This document shows positions 26,178 to 34,202 of a DNA stretch of 64,000 nucleotides, one piece after another. This stretch comes from UBA4781 sp963674975 (lineage in GTDB: Bacteria; Chloroflexota; Anaerolineae; Anaerolineales; Anaerolineaceae). Each line of letters opens with the position of its first letter. Position 1 is the first letter of the stretch. Both the position numbers and the translations under genes were made by a program. The stretch covers positions 1,798,001 to 1,862,000 of the forward strand of contig OY771913.1 in assembly GCA_963674975.1 (NCBI GenBank). The letters are read 5' to 3'. The notes under the pieces are model-generated. The model was not told the DNA's origin and searched no databases. It saw nothing but the letters and a program-made list of their open reading frames with translations.

Positions 26178-27395
26178 TCAAAGCTGTTCAACGATCAGGC
26201 TTTCACCCTGCCCAACCCCCACACACAGGGTTGCCAATCCATAAAACGGTCGTGCGGCTTTGGCGCCCCGCCTGCCCATTTCGTGCAGCAGGGTGGTCAG
26301 AATACGCGCGCCGGAACAGCCCAGCGGATGCCCAAGGGCGATCGCGCCGCCGTTGACGTTAGTGATATCAGAGGGAAGCTTCAATTCACGCATTACTGCT
26401 AGTGATTGGGATGCAAATGCTTCATTTAACTCGATCAATCCGATATCCTGTATGTGCAAGCCGGTGCGCTGCAAAACCTTACGGGTTGCCGGTACCGGTC
26501 CCATACCCATGATGCGCGGGTCGACACCTGCGGCTGCGCTGGCGATTACCCGAGCAATTGGGGTGACCCCCAGTTCTTTTGCTTTTGATTCACTCATAAG
26601 CAAAAGAACGGCTGCTCCATCATTCAAACCTGAAGAATTCCCTGCGGTCACGCTTCCCCCTTCTCTAAAAGCTGGTTTTAAACGTGCCAGTGCTTCCAGG
26701 CTGGTATCGCGCCGCGGGCGCTGGTCGCTATCCACCAGCAGGGGTTCGCCCTTTCGCTGTGGTATGCTGACGGGAGCGATCTCTTCTGCGAAGATGCCGT
26801 TATCGATGGCTGCCACAGCCCGCTGATGGCTCTGCAGCGCAAAAGCATCCTGATCTTCACGGCTTATATGATACTGCTCAGCGATATTCTCGGCGGTTTC
26901 ACCCAGGTTGATGGTGTAGCCTTTTTCTACTAACTGTGGGTGTGGGTAGCGCCAGCCGAGTGTTGTATCCCACAGGGTGGTGTGCCCGTGAGGATAAGCG
27001 TGTTCCGCCTTGGGCAGTGAGTAAGGTGCACGTGACATGCTTTCCACACCGCCCGCGATGAATACATCACCTTCCCCGCACATGATGGCGCGTGCAGCCA
27101 TGCTGACTGCGGTCAATCCGGAAGCGCACAGGCGGTTGAAGGTGACCCCGGCGGTTTCTATTGGCAGTCCCGCCAGCAGCGCTGCCATGCGGGCAATATC
27201 GCGATTATCTTCGCCTGCTTGATTGGCGCAGCCCAGGTAGACCTCCTCGATCAACGCCGGGTCGATGCGAGTGCGCTCCAGCAGGGCACGCATGGTATGT
27301 GCTGCCAGGTCATCCGGTCGGATGCTGGCTAAGGTCCCTCCCAGGTTGCCGATGGGAGTGCGGATAGAATCGATGATGACAGCAGAAGTTTTCAT
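26178..27395 (-). CDS. Acetyl-CoA acetyltransferase family thiolase
   Basis: Degradative-type thiolase, 405 residues. The active-site cysteine is in NRLCASGLTAVSMAARAI (about residue 89), and the C-terminal GGAIALGHPLGCSGAR and CVGVGQGE carry the catalytic histidine and second cysteine. The pattern (YLGCANQAGEDNRDIARMAALL, then QMPHG-like region) is close to 3-oxoadipyl-CoA/acetyl-CoA thiolases (PcaF-like), but substrate cannot be assigned. No other beta-oxidation gene is beside it. The gap of 128 bases to the oxidoreductase operon holds no gene. Start ATG at 27395 follows AAGGAATTATTT. Confidence 0.92.
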   Translation of the reverse strand: MKTSAVIIDSIRTPIGNLGGTLASIRPDDLAAHTMRALLERTRIDPALIEEVYLGCANQAGEDNRDIARMAALLAGLPIETAGVTFNRLCASGLTAVSMAARAIMCGEGDVFIAGGVESMSRAPYSLPKAEHAYPHGHTTLWDTTLGWRYPHPQLVEKGYTINLGETAENIAEQYHISREDQDAFALQSHQRAVAAIDNGIFAEEIAPVSIPQRKGEPLLVDSDQRPRRDTSLEALARLKPAFREGGSVTAGNSSGLNDGAAVLLLMSESKAKELGVTPIARVIASAAAGVDPRIMGMGPVPATRKVLQRTGLHIQDIGLIELNEAFASQSLAVMRELKLPSDITNVNGGAIALGHPLGCSGARILTTLLHEMGRRGAKAARPFYGLATLCVGVGQGESLIVEQL

Positions 27396-27624
27396 AAATA
27401 ATTCCTTATCAATAGGTTCTACATATTGTATAAAGAGAAATACCCTTCATGCAAGGGGTTTTGTCATCAGAAACGATACGATTGTTCCATTTCTAAGAAT
27501 ACTGATAGGTGAACTGAAACTTTAAGTTTAAGAAAAGTTAAAAATAACCATGTTTCTTGAAAACCGGGTTATAAAGAATAGAATAGGAAGAAAGAAAAAC
27601 CTCTTGGGGTAAAAGGAAGGGATA

Positions 27625-28596
27625 ATGTCTGGATATGAATTGATGCTGGTTCTATTGATCTTTCTGGTTGTCATGGTCATCTCTTTTGTGGTTTTATATC
27701 TGGTGTTCAAGTCACGCTTCGATCGTATAGAGCAGAATGTAAATAAAGATGTGGTTAATTTGCTCTCAGAAAGGATCCATCAGGCAGAAGAAAGCAGCCA
27801 GCGCTCGTTTGAAAGGCTGGCTGGAACCATTGGCGGGCTGTCGAAAGCGACCGAGCAGATGCTTGAGGTGGGCAGAACGATCAACAGTCTGGAAGATCTG
27901 TTAAAACCGCCCAAGCTAAGGGGTGGTATGGGTGAAACTCTGCTGGAAGAACTGCTGGCTCAAATCCTTCCCCCTGAATTCTATATATTTCAATATGGTT
28001 TCAAGTCGGGGGAAAAGGTCGATGCGGTGGTTCATCTTGGTGATGGATTTGTCCCGGTGGACGCGAAATTTCCCCTGGAAAGCTTCCGCAGGATGGCTTC
28101 AATAGAAGATGAGAAAATGCGGAAAACAGAGCGGAAACTTTTTATCCGGCAGATCAAAATTCATGTAGATTCGATCGCTCAAAAGTATATTCTCCCTGAT
28201 GAAGGAACGTATGATTTTGCCCTGATGTATATTCCTGCAGAAAATGTCTATTATGAAGCGATCATCAAAGATGAGGATGGGGAGGGATTGTTCCCTTATG
28301 CAATGCAAAAGAGGGTGATTCCAGTAAGCCCTAACTCATTCTATGCTTATCTGCAGGTCATTGTGCGCGGTTTAAGAGGACTGAAGATCGAAGAAAGGGC
28401 GAAGGAGATCATGACACAGCTGTCGCGCCTGCAGGATGATGAGGATCGCTTTAAAAAAGAATTTGAAACACTGGGAACGCATATCACCAATGCGAGAAAT
28501 AAATATGATGATGCCTATAGAAAACTGAATTCTTTCGAAGATAAATTAATTGAGATCGGGAATATTCACAATGACCGAGAACTGCCGGGAAAGTAA
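27625..28596 (+). CDS. rmuC: DNA recombination protein RmuC
   Basis: RmuC family, 323 residues: N-terminal transmembrane helix (LMLVLLIFLVVMVISFVVLYLVF, about residues 5 to 27), coiled-coil region (about 30 to 95), and the conserved RmuC domain (about 100 to 290) with LRGGMGETLLEELLAQILP, VDAVVHLGDGFVPVDAKFPLE and ALMYIPAENVYYEAI. The family limits inversions and rearrangements and has a predicted restriction-like nuclease fold. The D-x-K in VDAKFP is part of it. The protein is shorter than E. coli RmuC (about 475 residues), with less coiled coil. GGAAGGGA precedes the ATG. It is monocistronic and convergent with rplL. Confidence 0.93.
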   Translation: MSGYELMLVLLIFLVVMVISFVVLYLVFKSRFDRIEQNVNKDVVNLLSERIHQAEESSQRSFERLAGTIGGLSKATEQMLEVGRTINSLEDLLKPPKLRGGMGETLLEELLAQILPPEFYIFQYGFKSGEKVDAVVHLGDGFVPVDAKFPLESFRRMASIEDEKMRKTERKLFIRQIKIHVDSIAQKYILPDEGTYDFALMYIPAENVYYEAIIKDEDGEGLFPYAMQKRVIPVSPNSFYAYLQVIVRGLRGLKIEERAKEIMTQLSRLQDDEDRFKKEFETLGTHITNARNKYDDAYRKLNSFEDKLIEIGNIHNDRELPGK

Positions 28597-28615
28597 TTGG
28601 AATTGATGCAAAAGA

Positions 28616-28654
28616 AAAAAGAGGAATGCGCTTTTCAGCGACATTCCTCTTTTT
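28616..28654. terminator. Terminator between rmuC and rplL
   Basis: AAAAAGAGGAATG and CATTCCTCTTTTT form a 13-bp stem with a 13-base loop and A- and T-runs on both sides. It serves both converging transcription units. Confidence 0.93.
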
Positions 28655-28677
28655 ATTTGTAGATATCTGTCGATGGC

Positions 28678-29058
28678 TTATGCCAATTCGACTACTGCAC
28701 CAGCAGCTTCCAATTTGGATTTTGCATCTGCGGCGGCTTCTTTGCCAACCTGTTCCAGAACTTTGGAGCCGGCGGTTTCTGCCAGAGTCTTTGCTTCGAC
28801 CAAACCCAGACTGGTGATCTGGCGGATGGCTTTGATGACTTCGATCTTCTTGGGTCCGGCATCTTTGATGATGACGGTGAATTCAGTCTTTTCTTCTGCG
28901 GCTTCGGCGGGTGCGCCACCATTACCACCGGCTGCGGCTACTGCCACAGGAGCGGCGGCTGAAACGCCCCATTCCTCTTCCAGAGTTTTTACTAATTCTG
29001 CTGCTTCCAAAACGGTTAATTTACCGAGTTCTTCTGCAAGTTTTTTAATATCTGCCAT
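28678..29058 (-). CDS. rplL: 50S ribosomal protein L7/L12
   Basis: Stalk protein that recruits GTPase factors. The 126 residues show the N-terminal dimerisation helix (KLAEELGKLTVLEAAELVKTLEEEW), an Ala/Gly/Pro-rich hinge (AAAPVAVAAAGGNGGAPAEA), and the globular C-terminal domain (EKTEFTVIIKDAGPKKIEVIK). Length is normal. It follows rplJ by 44 bases with its own GGAG and is the last gene of the block. rpoB does not follow; a convergent rmuC does. Confidence 0.97.
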   Translation of the reverse strand: MADIKKLAEELGKLTVLEAAELVKTLEEEWGVSAAAPVAVAAAGGNGGAPAEAAEEKTEFTVIIKDAGPKKIEVIKAIRQITSLGLVEAKTLAETAGSKVLEQVGKEAAADAKSKLEAAGAVVELA

Positions 29059-29102
29059 TTGTAATTCTCCTTAATATTTTCGTTCTTTTTTTTATTGAAC
29101 CA

Positions 29103-29633
29103 TTAAGCTGCTTGAGCAGCTTGTTTTTCTGAATATGCTTTTATCACTGCAGCCAGGCTTCGTGCAGGTTCTGTAATGGTGCGAACCAGCTGAGTAGCCG
29201 GAGTGTTGATAAGAGCCAGCAGTTGAGCACGTACCTGATCGCGAGAGGGTAGTTCGGCAAGCATGACGATTTGATTTGCATCGATGGATTCTTTTTCGAG
29301 ATAACCACCTTTGAAGGCAAAAAAACCATCATCCTTTACACTCTTATTGAGAGTCTTTGCCAGACCGGGCACATCCTCGAATGCAAAACCAATGATGGAT
29401 GATTCGGTGAAATACTCTGATTCCGGGTAGCCGGCATTTTTCATGGCGATCTTCATCAGGGTGTTCTTGACTACATGAACTTCTCCGCCAATCTCGCGAG
29501 CAGAAGCGCGCACGGCATCAATCCCAGCCATGTTCATTTTGGAATAAGTCATCACAAAAACCGCATGACTGTCTTTGAGCCAGCCTTCATACTGCTCAAC
29601 TAATGCTTTTTTCTCTTCTTTTGTAAAAGCCAA
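29103..29633 (-). CDS. rplJ: 50S ribosomal protein L10
   Basis: Base of the L10-L7/L12 stalk. The 176 residues show YEGWLKDSHAVFVMTYSKMNMAGIDAVRASAR (positions about 15 to 46, read in parts), HVVKNTLMKIAMKNAG, and the C-terminal helix that carries L7/L12 dimers (AAVIKAYSEKQAAQAA). AAAGGAGGAAC lies just before the ATG. A hairpin with a U-run stands between rplA and rplJ (29653-29691), at the place of the well-known L10 leader. Confidence 0.97.
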   Translation of the reverse strand: MAFTKEEKKALVEQYEGWLKDSHAVFVMTYSKMNMAGIDAVRASAREIGGEVHVVKNTLMKIAMKNAGYPESEYFTESSIIGFAFEDVPGLAKTLNKSVKDDGFFAFKGGYLEKESIDANQIVMLAELPSRDQVRAQLLALINTPATQLVRTITEPARSLAAVIKAYSEKQAAQAA

Positions 29634-29652
29634 TGAAAGTTCCTCCTTTCAT

Positions 29653-29691
29653 AAAAAATAATCTCTGCCGATATTGCTCAGGCAGAGATTA
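29653..29691 (-). terminator. Attenuator-like hairpin in the rplJ leader
   Basis: On the minus strand TAATCTCTGCC and GGCAGAGATTA make an 11-bp stem with an 11-base loop, followed by TTTTTTAT. It stands 20 bases before rplJ, within the 168-base gap after rplA. L10 leaders in many bacteria carry such attenuators, to balance stalk proteins. Confidence 0.75.
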
Positions 29692-29801
29692 CCTCTTTGT
29701 GTAAAAAGAAATTCTTTTCACTTCACCTGAGCAGGATATTGAGCCAATTAAGGCACCGGCTGTCTTGGGTGATAGAAATCTATCAGGTTGCGATTATATC
29801 A

Positions 29802-30518
29802 TCATTCTGCTTCCATGGAAAGCGCGTTGTTTACATCAACTTTGACGCCGGGTCCCATGGTGGATGTGACGGTGATCTTGCGGATGAAAATTCCTTTTGC
29901 TGCAGATGGCTTGGCTTTTTTGATAGCGCTCATCAGAGTGGAAAAGTTTTCCGCTAATTTCTGCGCATCGAAAGAAACTTTTCCAATAGGAACATGGATA
30001 TTTGCCGTCTTATCAAGGCGAAATTCAACACGCCCTGCTTTGGCTTCTTTGACCGCTTGCGGAAGGTCTTCGACCTTGACAACCGTGCCAGCTTTGGGGT
30101 TCGGCATTAAACCGCGCGGACCCAGTACACGACCAAGTTTGCCAGCCATTCCCATGGATTCGGGTGTGGCGATTGCGATATCGAATTCGCTGAAACCACC
30201 TTGAATTTTCTTGATCCATTCATCATCATCGGCGACCACATCTGCACCGGCTTCTTTTGCCTTGCTGGAGCCTTCGCCTTGTGCGAAAACAAGCACGCGG
30301 ACGGTTTTACCCAAACCATTGGGTAATACCACGGTGCTGCGGATCTGCTGATCAGCCTGACGCGGATCAAGTGTAGTGCGCATATGAACTTCGACAGTCC
30401 CGTCGAATTTTGCATAAGCAGTTTCTTTAACCAACTGCATGGCTTCCTGGGGGCTGTAGGAAGTATCCTGATCGATTTTTGCTTTCGCTTCTAAATATTT
30501 TTTTCCGTGTTTTGCCAT
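29802..30518 (-). CDS. rplA: 50S ribosomal protein L1
   Basis: L1 stalk protein and translational repressor. The ATG at 30518 gives MAKHGKKYLEAKAKID, as in relatives, with GAAGGAG 5 bases upstream (a second ATG directly in front is also possible). Two longer in-frame methionines further upstream look spurious. The 238-residue product shows FDGTVEVHMRTTLDPRQADQQIR, GKTVRVLVFAQGEGSSKAK and GRVLGPRGLMPNPKAGTV, the L1 signature. It follows rplK, its usual partner. Confidence 0.97.
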   Translation of the reverse strand: MAKHGKKYLEAKAKIDQDTSYSPQEAMQLVKETAYAKFDGTVEVHMRTTLDPRQADQQIRSTVVLPNGLGKTVRVLVFAQGEGSSKAKEAGADVVADDDEWIKKIQGGFSEFDIAIATPESMGMAGKLGRVLGPRGLMPNPKAGTVVKVEDLPQAVKEAKAGRVEFRLDKTANIHVPIGKVSFDAQKLAENFSTLMSAIKKAKPSAAKGIFIRKITVTSTMGPGVKVDVNNALSMEAE

Positions 30519-30571
30519 CATTACTCCTTCGTGGTGTTGTCGGATAAGTATCTTATCCTCCCACAAACCGA

Positions 30572-30997
30572 TTAATCTTCTACCGTGATACCCATATTGC
30601 GAGCAGTGCCTTCAATTTGGCGCATCGCATTTTCAATATCATTGGCATTCATGTCTTTGAGTTTGATCTCTGCGATCTCGCGTACTTTATCGCGGGAGAT
30701 GGTTGCAACTTTGTTGCGGTTCGGCATATCAGAGCCCTTATCGACCCCGGCTGCTTTCTTGAGCAGTTCAGAGGTAGGGGGTGATTTGAGGATGAAAGTG
30801 AAAGACCCATCCATGAAAACGGTGATCTCGGCAGGGATGATCTCACCTATCTTATTTTGCGTTCTGGCATTGTATTCTTTGCAGAACTGCATGATATTGA
30901 TCCCATGACCGGCTAATGCAGGTCCAATGGGAGGTGCCGGATTTGCTTTTCCGGCTGGTACATTCAATTTTACGATTGCTTTTACTTTCTTTGCCAC
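30572..30997 (-). CDS. rplK: 50S ribosomal protein L11
   Basis: Component of the GTPase-associated centre that binds 23S helices 43 and 44. The 141 residues are standard. Seen are AIVKLNVPAGKANPAPPIGPALAGHGINIM at the N-terminus (residues about 7 to 36) with the conserved PPIGPALG-like turn and FTFILKSPPTSELLKKAAG. The ATG at 30997 is preceded by AAGGAG. rplA follows after about 50 bases, and nusG lies 75 bases upstream, a near-universal bacterial arrangement. Confidence 0.97.
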   Translation of the reverse strand: MAKKVKAIVKLNVPAGKANPAPPIGPALAGHGINIMQFCKEYNARTQNKIGEIIPAEITVFMDGSFTFILKSPPTSELLKKAAGVDKGSDMPNRNKVATISRDKVREIAEIKLKDMNANDIENAMRQIEGTARNMGITVED

Positions 30998-31072
30998 AGC
31001 TTTTCTCCTTAAGTGGTTTTAGCGGGTGAATTTGGGTCACCCTCCCACAACAACCTCCATACTGGAGGAAGT

Positions 31073-31795
31073 CTACGCTTTTTCTACCTGCAAGAAATCC
31101 AATTCTACAGGTGTTTCTCGACCGAAGAAGTTTACCATTACCACAACTTTTGCGCGATCCACATCGATCTCTGAAACATGACCTTGAAAATCATTGAAAG
31201 GTCCATCGATGATGCGTACGCGTTCTCCCTCGCGGAAGGTAAATTTGACATGCGGTGCTTCTGCTTCCATCTGCTTGAGGATGTGCTGCACCTCTTCAGG
31301 ACGGAGCGGGGTGGGGTCATTCCCCATGCCCACAAATCCGGTCACGCCGGGTGTATTGCGCACAACAAACCAGGTATCTTCGGTTAAGATCATATTGACA
31401 AGCACATAGCCCGGGAAAACATGTCGTTCAATAGAACGGCGTTTCCCATCGCGCACTTCGATCTCTTCTTGTGTGGGAATGACGACATCAAAGATCCTGT
31501 CCCGCATTCCCATTGATTCGATACGCTGTTCGAGATTGTATCGAACTTTCTTCTCGTAGCCTGAATAGCAGTGAATGACATACCAGGCGCGCCCATCATC
31601 ATGCTCTGTTTCATCGATGATGGTTCTGGATAACGACTCTACATCTGCATTTTCATCTGAAGAAGAGGGTTCAAGGGTATCCATATTTTCATCCTCAGAT
31701 GCAGCGGACAGAGCTGTATTGGAAGCATCTTCTTCCGAAACTGGTTCTTCGGAGTCGATATTCTCTTGTTCGTTGAACTCTTCTTCGTTTACCAT
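31073..31795 (-). CDS. nusG: Transcription termination/antitermination factor NusG with acidic extension
   Basis: NusG tunes RNA polymerase elongation and links to ribosomes or Rho. The conserved NGN domain starts near residue 70 (AWYVIHCYSGYEKKVRYNL), reaching RNTPGVTGFVGMG; a KOW motif follows (about 187 to 220, GERVRIIDGPFNDFQGHVSEID). Before it lies a 65-residue acidic, Ser/Glu/Asp-rich tail (EEEFNEQENIDSEEPVSEED) that ordinary NusG of about 180 residues lacks. Other high-GC and Chloroflexota NusG proteins have similar tails. Start ATG at 31795 follows AGAGAGGTAAGA. secE lies 56 bases upstream. Confidence 0.96.
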   Translation of the reverse strand: MVNEEEFNEQENIDSEEPVSEEDASNTALSAASEDENMDTLEPSSSDENADVESLSRTIIDETEHDDGRAWYVIHCYSGYEKKVRYNLEQRIESMGMRDRIFDVVIPTQEEIEVRDGKRRSIERHVFPGYVLVNMILTEDTWFVVRNTPGVTGFVGMGNDPTPLRPEEVQHILKQMEAEAPHVKFTFREGERVRIIDGPFNDFQGHVSEIDVDRAKVVVMVNFFGRETPVELDFLQVEKA

Positions 31796-31851
31796 TCTTA
31801 CCTCTCTAAAACTGCTTACTCATAAACCATTCTTCAGGAAAGAAGAATAAT

Positions 31852-32070
31852 TTATGAAAGAATAAAGGAAATCAATTTCGTGAAGCTGGAATCCAGTACA
31901 GCAAGCAGTGAGCCAACCAAAATCAGGACCAACAAAACGATTTTGGTCATTTGCCAGGCTTCTTTCCTTGTTGGCCAGGTTACTTTTCGCAGTTCACCGG
32001 TGGTCTCATGCCACCAGCGGGCGATGCCCTTTTCTTTCTTTGTTTTTACTTTTTCAATTCTACTAGACAT
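31852..32070 (-). CDS. secE: Preprotein translocase subunit SecE
   Basis: Single-helix SecE, 72 residues. It clamps SecY in the SecYEG channel. The conserved amphipathic stretch WWHETTGELRKVTWPTRKEA precedes a transmembrane helix KIVLLVLILVGSLLAVLDSSF, the classic one-helix form. The charged N-terminus (KVKTKKEKGIA) is cytoplasmic. It is followed by nusG and preceded by tRNA-Trp and rpmG, the common order. Confidence 0.95.
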   Translation of the reverse strand: MSSRIEKVKTKKEKGIARWWHETTGELRKVTWPTRKEAWQMTKIVLLVLILVGSLLAVLDSSFTKLISFILS

Positions 32071-32095
32071 ACCACAACTCCTTGTTTCTATGTCT

Positions 32096-32123
32096 AAAAC
32101 GACGCCGATAGTTTAGGCGTCGC
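32096..32123 (-). terminator. Hairpin between tRNA-Trp and secE
   Basis: CGACGCC and GGCGTCG form a 7-bp stem with a 9-base loop; on the minus strand TTTT follows. It may end tRNA transcripts partially while some polymerases read into secE. Confidence 0.6.
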
Positions 32124-32134
32124 TTTTTATAAGG

Positions 32135-32208
32135 CAGGCCAGGCAGGAATCGAACCCACAACCTCCTGTTTTGGAGACAGGCGCTCTGCCAAATTGAGCT
32201 ACTGGCCT
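32135..32208 (-). tRNA. tRNA-Trp (anticodon CCA)
   Basis: The acceptor arms AGGCCAG and CTGGCCT pair. The anticodon loop CTCCAAA within CCTGT/ACAGG reads CCA, and the T-loop GGTTCGATTCC is intact. 74 bases; CCA tail not encoded. It lies between rpmG and secE, a frequent position. Confidence 0.95.
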
Positions 32209-32268
32209 GTAAAAAAGGCGGGTGCGAACCAATAATATCGCATCGCACCCGCATTGTAAACCGTGTAG

Positions 32269-32436
32269 TTATTTCGTTTCGCGGTGTAAGGTATGTTTTT
32301 TACAGCGTTTACAATACTTTTCTATCTCCATGCGACCTGGATCATTTCGCCGGTTTTTCTCGGTTGTATAGTTTCTCTCTTTGCATTCCGTGCATTCCAG
32401 TGTGACCACCGGACGGACATCTTTTTTCTTTGCCAT
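32269..32436 (-). CDS. rpmG: 50S ribosomal protein L33 (zinc-binding form)
   Basis: A 55-residue protein starting MAKKKDVRPVVTLECTEC and ending KYCKRCKKHTLHRETK. Four cysteines as two CXXC pairs (CTEC at 15 to 18, CKRC at 42 to 45) identify the zinc-containing version of L33. The motif ERNYTTEKNRRNDPGRMEIEK matches the family. Start ATG at 32436 lies 28 bases after the tuf stop, with AAAGAAT upstream. Position between tuf and tRNA-Trp/secE is common in bacteria. Confidence 0.96.
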   Translation of the reverse strand: MAKKKDVRPVVTLECTECKERNYTTEKNRRNDPGRMEIEKYCKRCKKHTLHRETK

Positions 32437-32463
32437 TCTTTATTCTTTCCAGAATCTTCTGGT

Positions 32464-33666
32464 TTACTCCAAGATATCAGTGATTTTGCCAGCGCCGACA
32501 GTGAGACCGCCTTCGCGGATAGCGAAGTCAGAACCCTGTTCCAGAGCCACGGGGATGATCAGTTCGACTTCCATGTTGGTTCGATCGCCGGGCATGACCA
32601 TTTCGACATCTGCCGGAAGGTTGATGTTGCCGGTTACATCCATGGTGCGGATGTAGAACTGAGGACGATAACCGCTGAAGAACGGTTTGTGACGACCACC
32701 TTCATCACGGCGCAGAACGTACACTTCTGCTTTGAACTTGGTGTGCGGGGTGATGCTTCCGGGTTTGGCAATGACCATACCGCGTTCCACATCTGTGCGC
32801 TCCACACCGCGCAGCAGCAGACCTGCATTGTCGCCAGCCATACCCTCTTCAAGGGTCTTGTGGAACATTTCCACACCGGTGACAACCGTGCTCATGCTCT
32901 TGTCGCGCAGACCAACGATGTCAACATTCTCACCAACTTTGACCATACCACGTTCGATACGACCGGTGACAACCGTGCCGCGTCCCTTGATGGAAAACAC
33001 GTCTTCCACGGGCATCATGAACGGTTTGTCGGTGGCGCGGATCGGATCGGGGAAATAATTGTCGACCGCATCCAGCAGTTCCTTGATGCAGGCGTATTCG
33101 GGTGCATTGGGGTCGGTAGAAGTGCTTTCCAGTGCCTTGAGGGCTGAACCGCGAATGATGGGAATATCGTCGCCGGGGAAGTGGTTGCTGGTCAGCATAT
33201 CGCGCAGTTCCATCTCAACCAGTTCCAGCAGTTCCGGATCGTCCATCATGTCAACTTTGTTCAAGAAAACGATGATGCTGGGTACTTCTACCTGGTGCGC
33301 CAGCAGTACGTGCTCTCTGGTCTGGGGCATGGGCCCATCGGGAGCTGCCACTACCAGAATGGCGCCGTCTACCTGTGCCGCACCAGTGATCATGTTCTTG
33401 ATGTAGTCGCGGTGTCCGGGCATATCTACATGGGCATAATGCCGCTTGGCGGTCTGATATTCCACATGTGAAATGCTGATCGTGATGCCGCGCTCTTTCT
33501 CTTCTGGCGCGTTGTCAATCTTGTCAAACGCCATGAAATCTGCCATCCCTAACAGACTGCAGTACTTTGTGATGGCTGCTGTCAGGGTGGTCTTCCCATG
33601 GTCAATGTGTCCCATTGTCCCTACATTGAAATGGGGCTTTGATCGATCATATACCTCTTTTGCCAT
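32464..33666 (-). CDS. tuf: Elongation factor Tu
   Basis: GTPase delivering aminoacyl-tRNA to the ribosome. The 400 residues have the P-loop GHIDHGKTTL (19 to 28), DMPGHRDYIKNMITGAAQVDGA (81 to 102 region), FLNKVDMMDD (NKXD), then the beta-barrel domains 2 and 3 ending VGAGKITDIL. Start ATG at 33666 follows GGAGAAG. It lies downstream of a tRNA cluster, as in E. coli tufB. There is no fusA next to it, so this is the tufB-like locus; whether another tuf copy exists is unknown. Confidence 0.98.
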   Translation of the reverse strand: MAKEVYDRSKPHFNVGTMGHIDHGKTTLTAAITKYCSLLGMADFMAFDKIDNAPEEKERGITISISHVEYQTAKRHYAHVDMPGHRDYIKNMITGAAQVDGAILVVAAPDGPMPQTREHVLLAHQVEVPSIIVFLNKVDMMDDPELLELVEMELRDMLTSNHFPGDDIPIIRGSALKALESTSTDPNAPEYACIKELLDAVDNYFPDPIRATDKPFMMPVEDVFSIKGRGTVVTGRIERGMVKVGENVDIVGLRDKSMSTVVTGVEMFHKTLEEGMAGDNAGLLLRGVERTDVERGMVIAKPGSITPHTKFKAEVYVLRRDEGGRHKPFFSGYRPQFYIRTMDVTGNINLPADVEMVMPGDRTNMEVELIIPVALEQGSDFAIREGGLTVGAGKITDILE

Positions 33667-33722
33667 TTTCTTCTCCTATCAAATGATAATTACTATTTTA
33701 TTCTACTACCCCGGCATCCAGA

Positions 33723-33794
33723 GCCCTCAATGGGATTTGAACCCATGACCCCGTTCTTACCAAGAACGTGCTCTACCGACTGAGCTATGAGGGC
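33723..33794 (-). tRNA. tRNA-Thr (anticodon GGU)
   Basis: Acceptor GCCCTCA/TGAGGGC, anticodon stem GTTCT/AGAAC around TGGTA gives GGU, and T-arm GGGTTCAAATCCC. 72 bases, CCA not encoded. It is directly upstream of tuf. Confidence 0.95.
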
Positions 33795-33837
33795 TTGCCG
33801 TGCTTTGCCGAAAACCGGCTTTTGGTCTTTTGACCTG

Positions 33838-33920
33838 TGGGCGGTGAAGGATTCGAACCTCCGAAGGCGTATGCCAGCTGATTTACAGTCAGTCCCCTTT
33901 GGCCACTTGGGTAACCGCCC
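33838..33920 (-). tRNA. tRNA-Tyr (anticodon GUA)
   Basis: Acceptor GGGCGGT/ACCGCCC and anticodon loop TGTAAA gives GUA. It has the long variable arm of a class II tRNA (about 83 bases in total). T-arm AGGTTCGAATCCT. Sits between the two tRNA-Thr genes. Confidence 0.95.
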
Positions 33921-33989
33921 ATGTACGATTGAGTTGCCTGAGCACAAGCGAGCAGCGTTTCCTCTGACCCACCTGTGATCGGTCAACTG

Positions 33990-34062
33990 AGCCGACGACG
34001 GGAATCGAACCCGTAACCTACCACTTACAAGGCGGTTGCTCTGCCGTTTGAGCTACGTCGGC
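33990..34062 (-). tRNA. tRNA-Thr (anticodon UGU)
   Basis: Acceptor GCCGACG/CGTCGGC, anticodon stem CCGCC/GGCGG around TTGTAA gives UGU, T-arm GGGTTCGATTCCC. 73 bases, first gene of the tRNA-tuf-ribosomal block. Confidence 0.95.
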
Positions 34063-34104
34063 AATCGGTATTCTTAAATTGTTTTATTAAGGTACAGCCT
34101 TGAG

Positions 34105-34133
34105 ATTATACCAAAACCCAAAATACCAGGCAA
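34105..34133 (-). promoter_or_regulatory. Predicted promoter of the tRNA-tuf-rpmG-secE-nusG-rpl block
   Basis: On the minus strand TTGCCT (34133-34128), a 17-base spacer and perfect TATAAT (34110-34105), 42 bases before tRNA-Thr(UGU). A strong promoter is expected here. Confidence 0.75.
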
Positions 34134-34202
34134 GGACTGGATTGTACCACAAGCTTAAAAACTGTGCGAATTAAAAGGAAAGCAGAACTAGGATAGGGAT
34201 AT

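Noticed and set aside
32293..33147. A 284-codon open frame antisense to tuf
   Set aside because: It lies fully opposite to rpmG and EF-Tu, has no ribosome-binding site, and its frame is explained by the codon bias of tuf.
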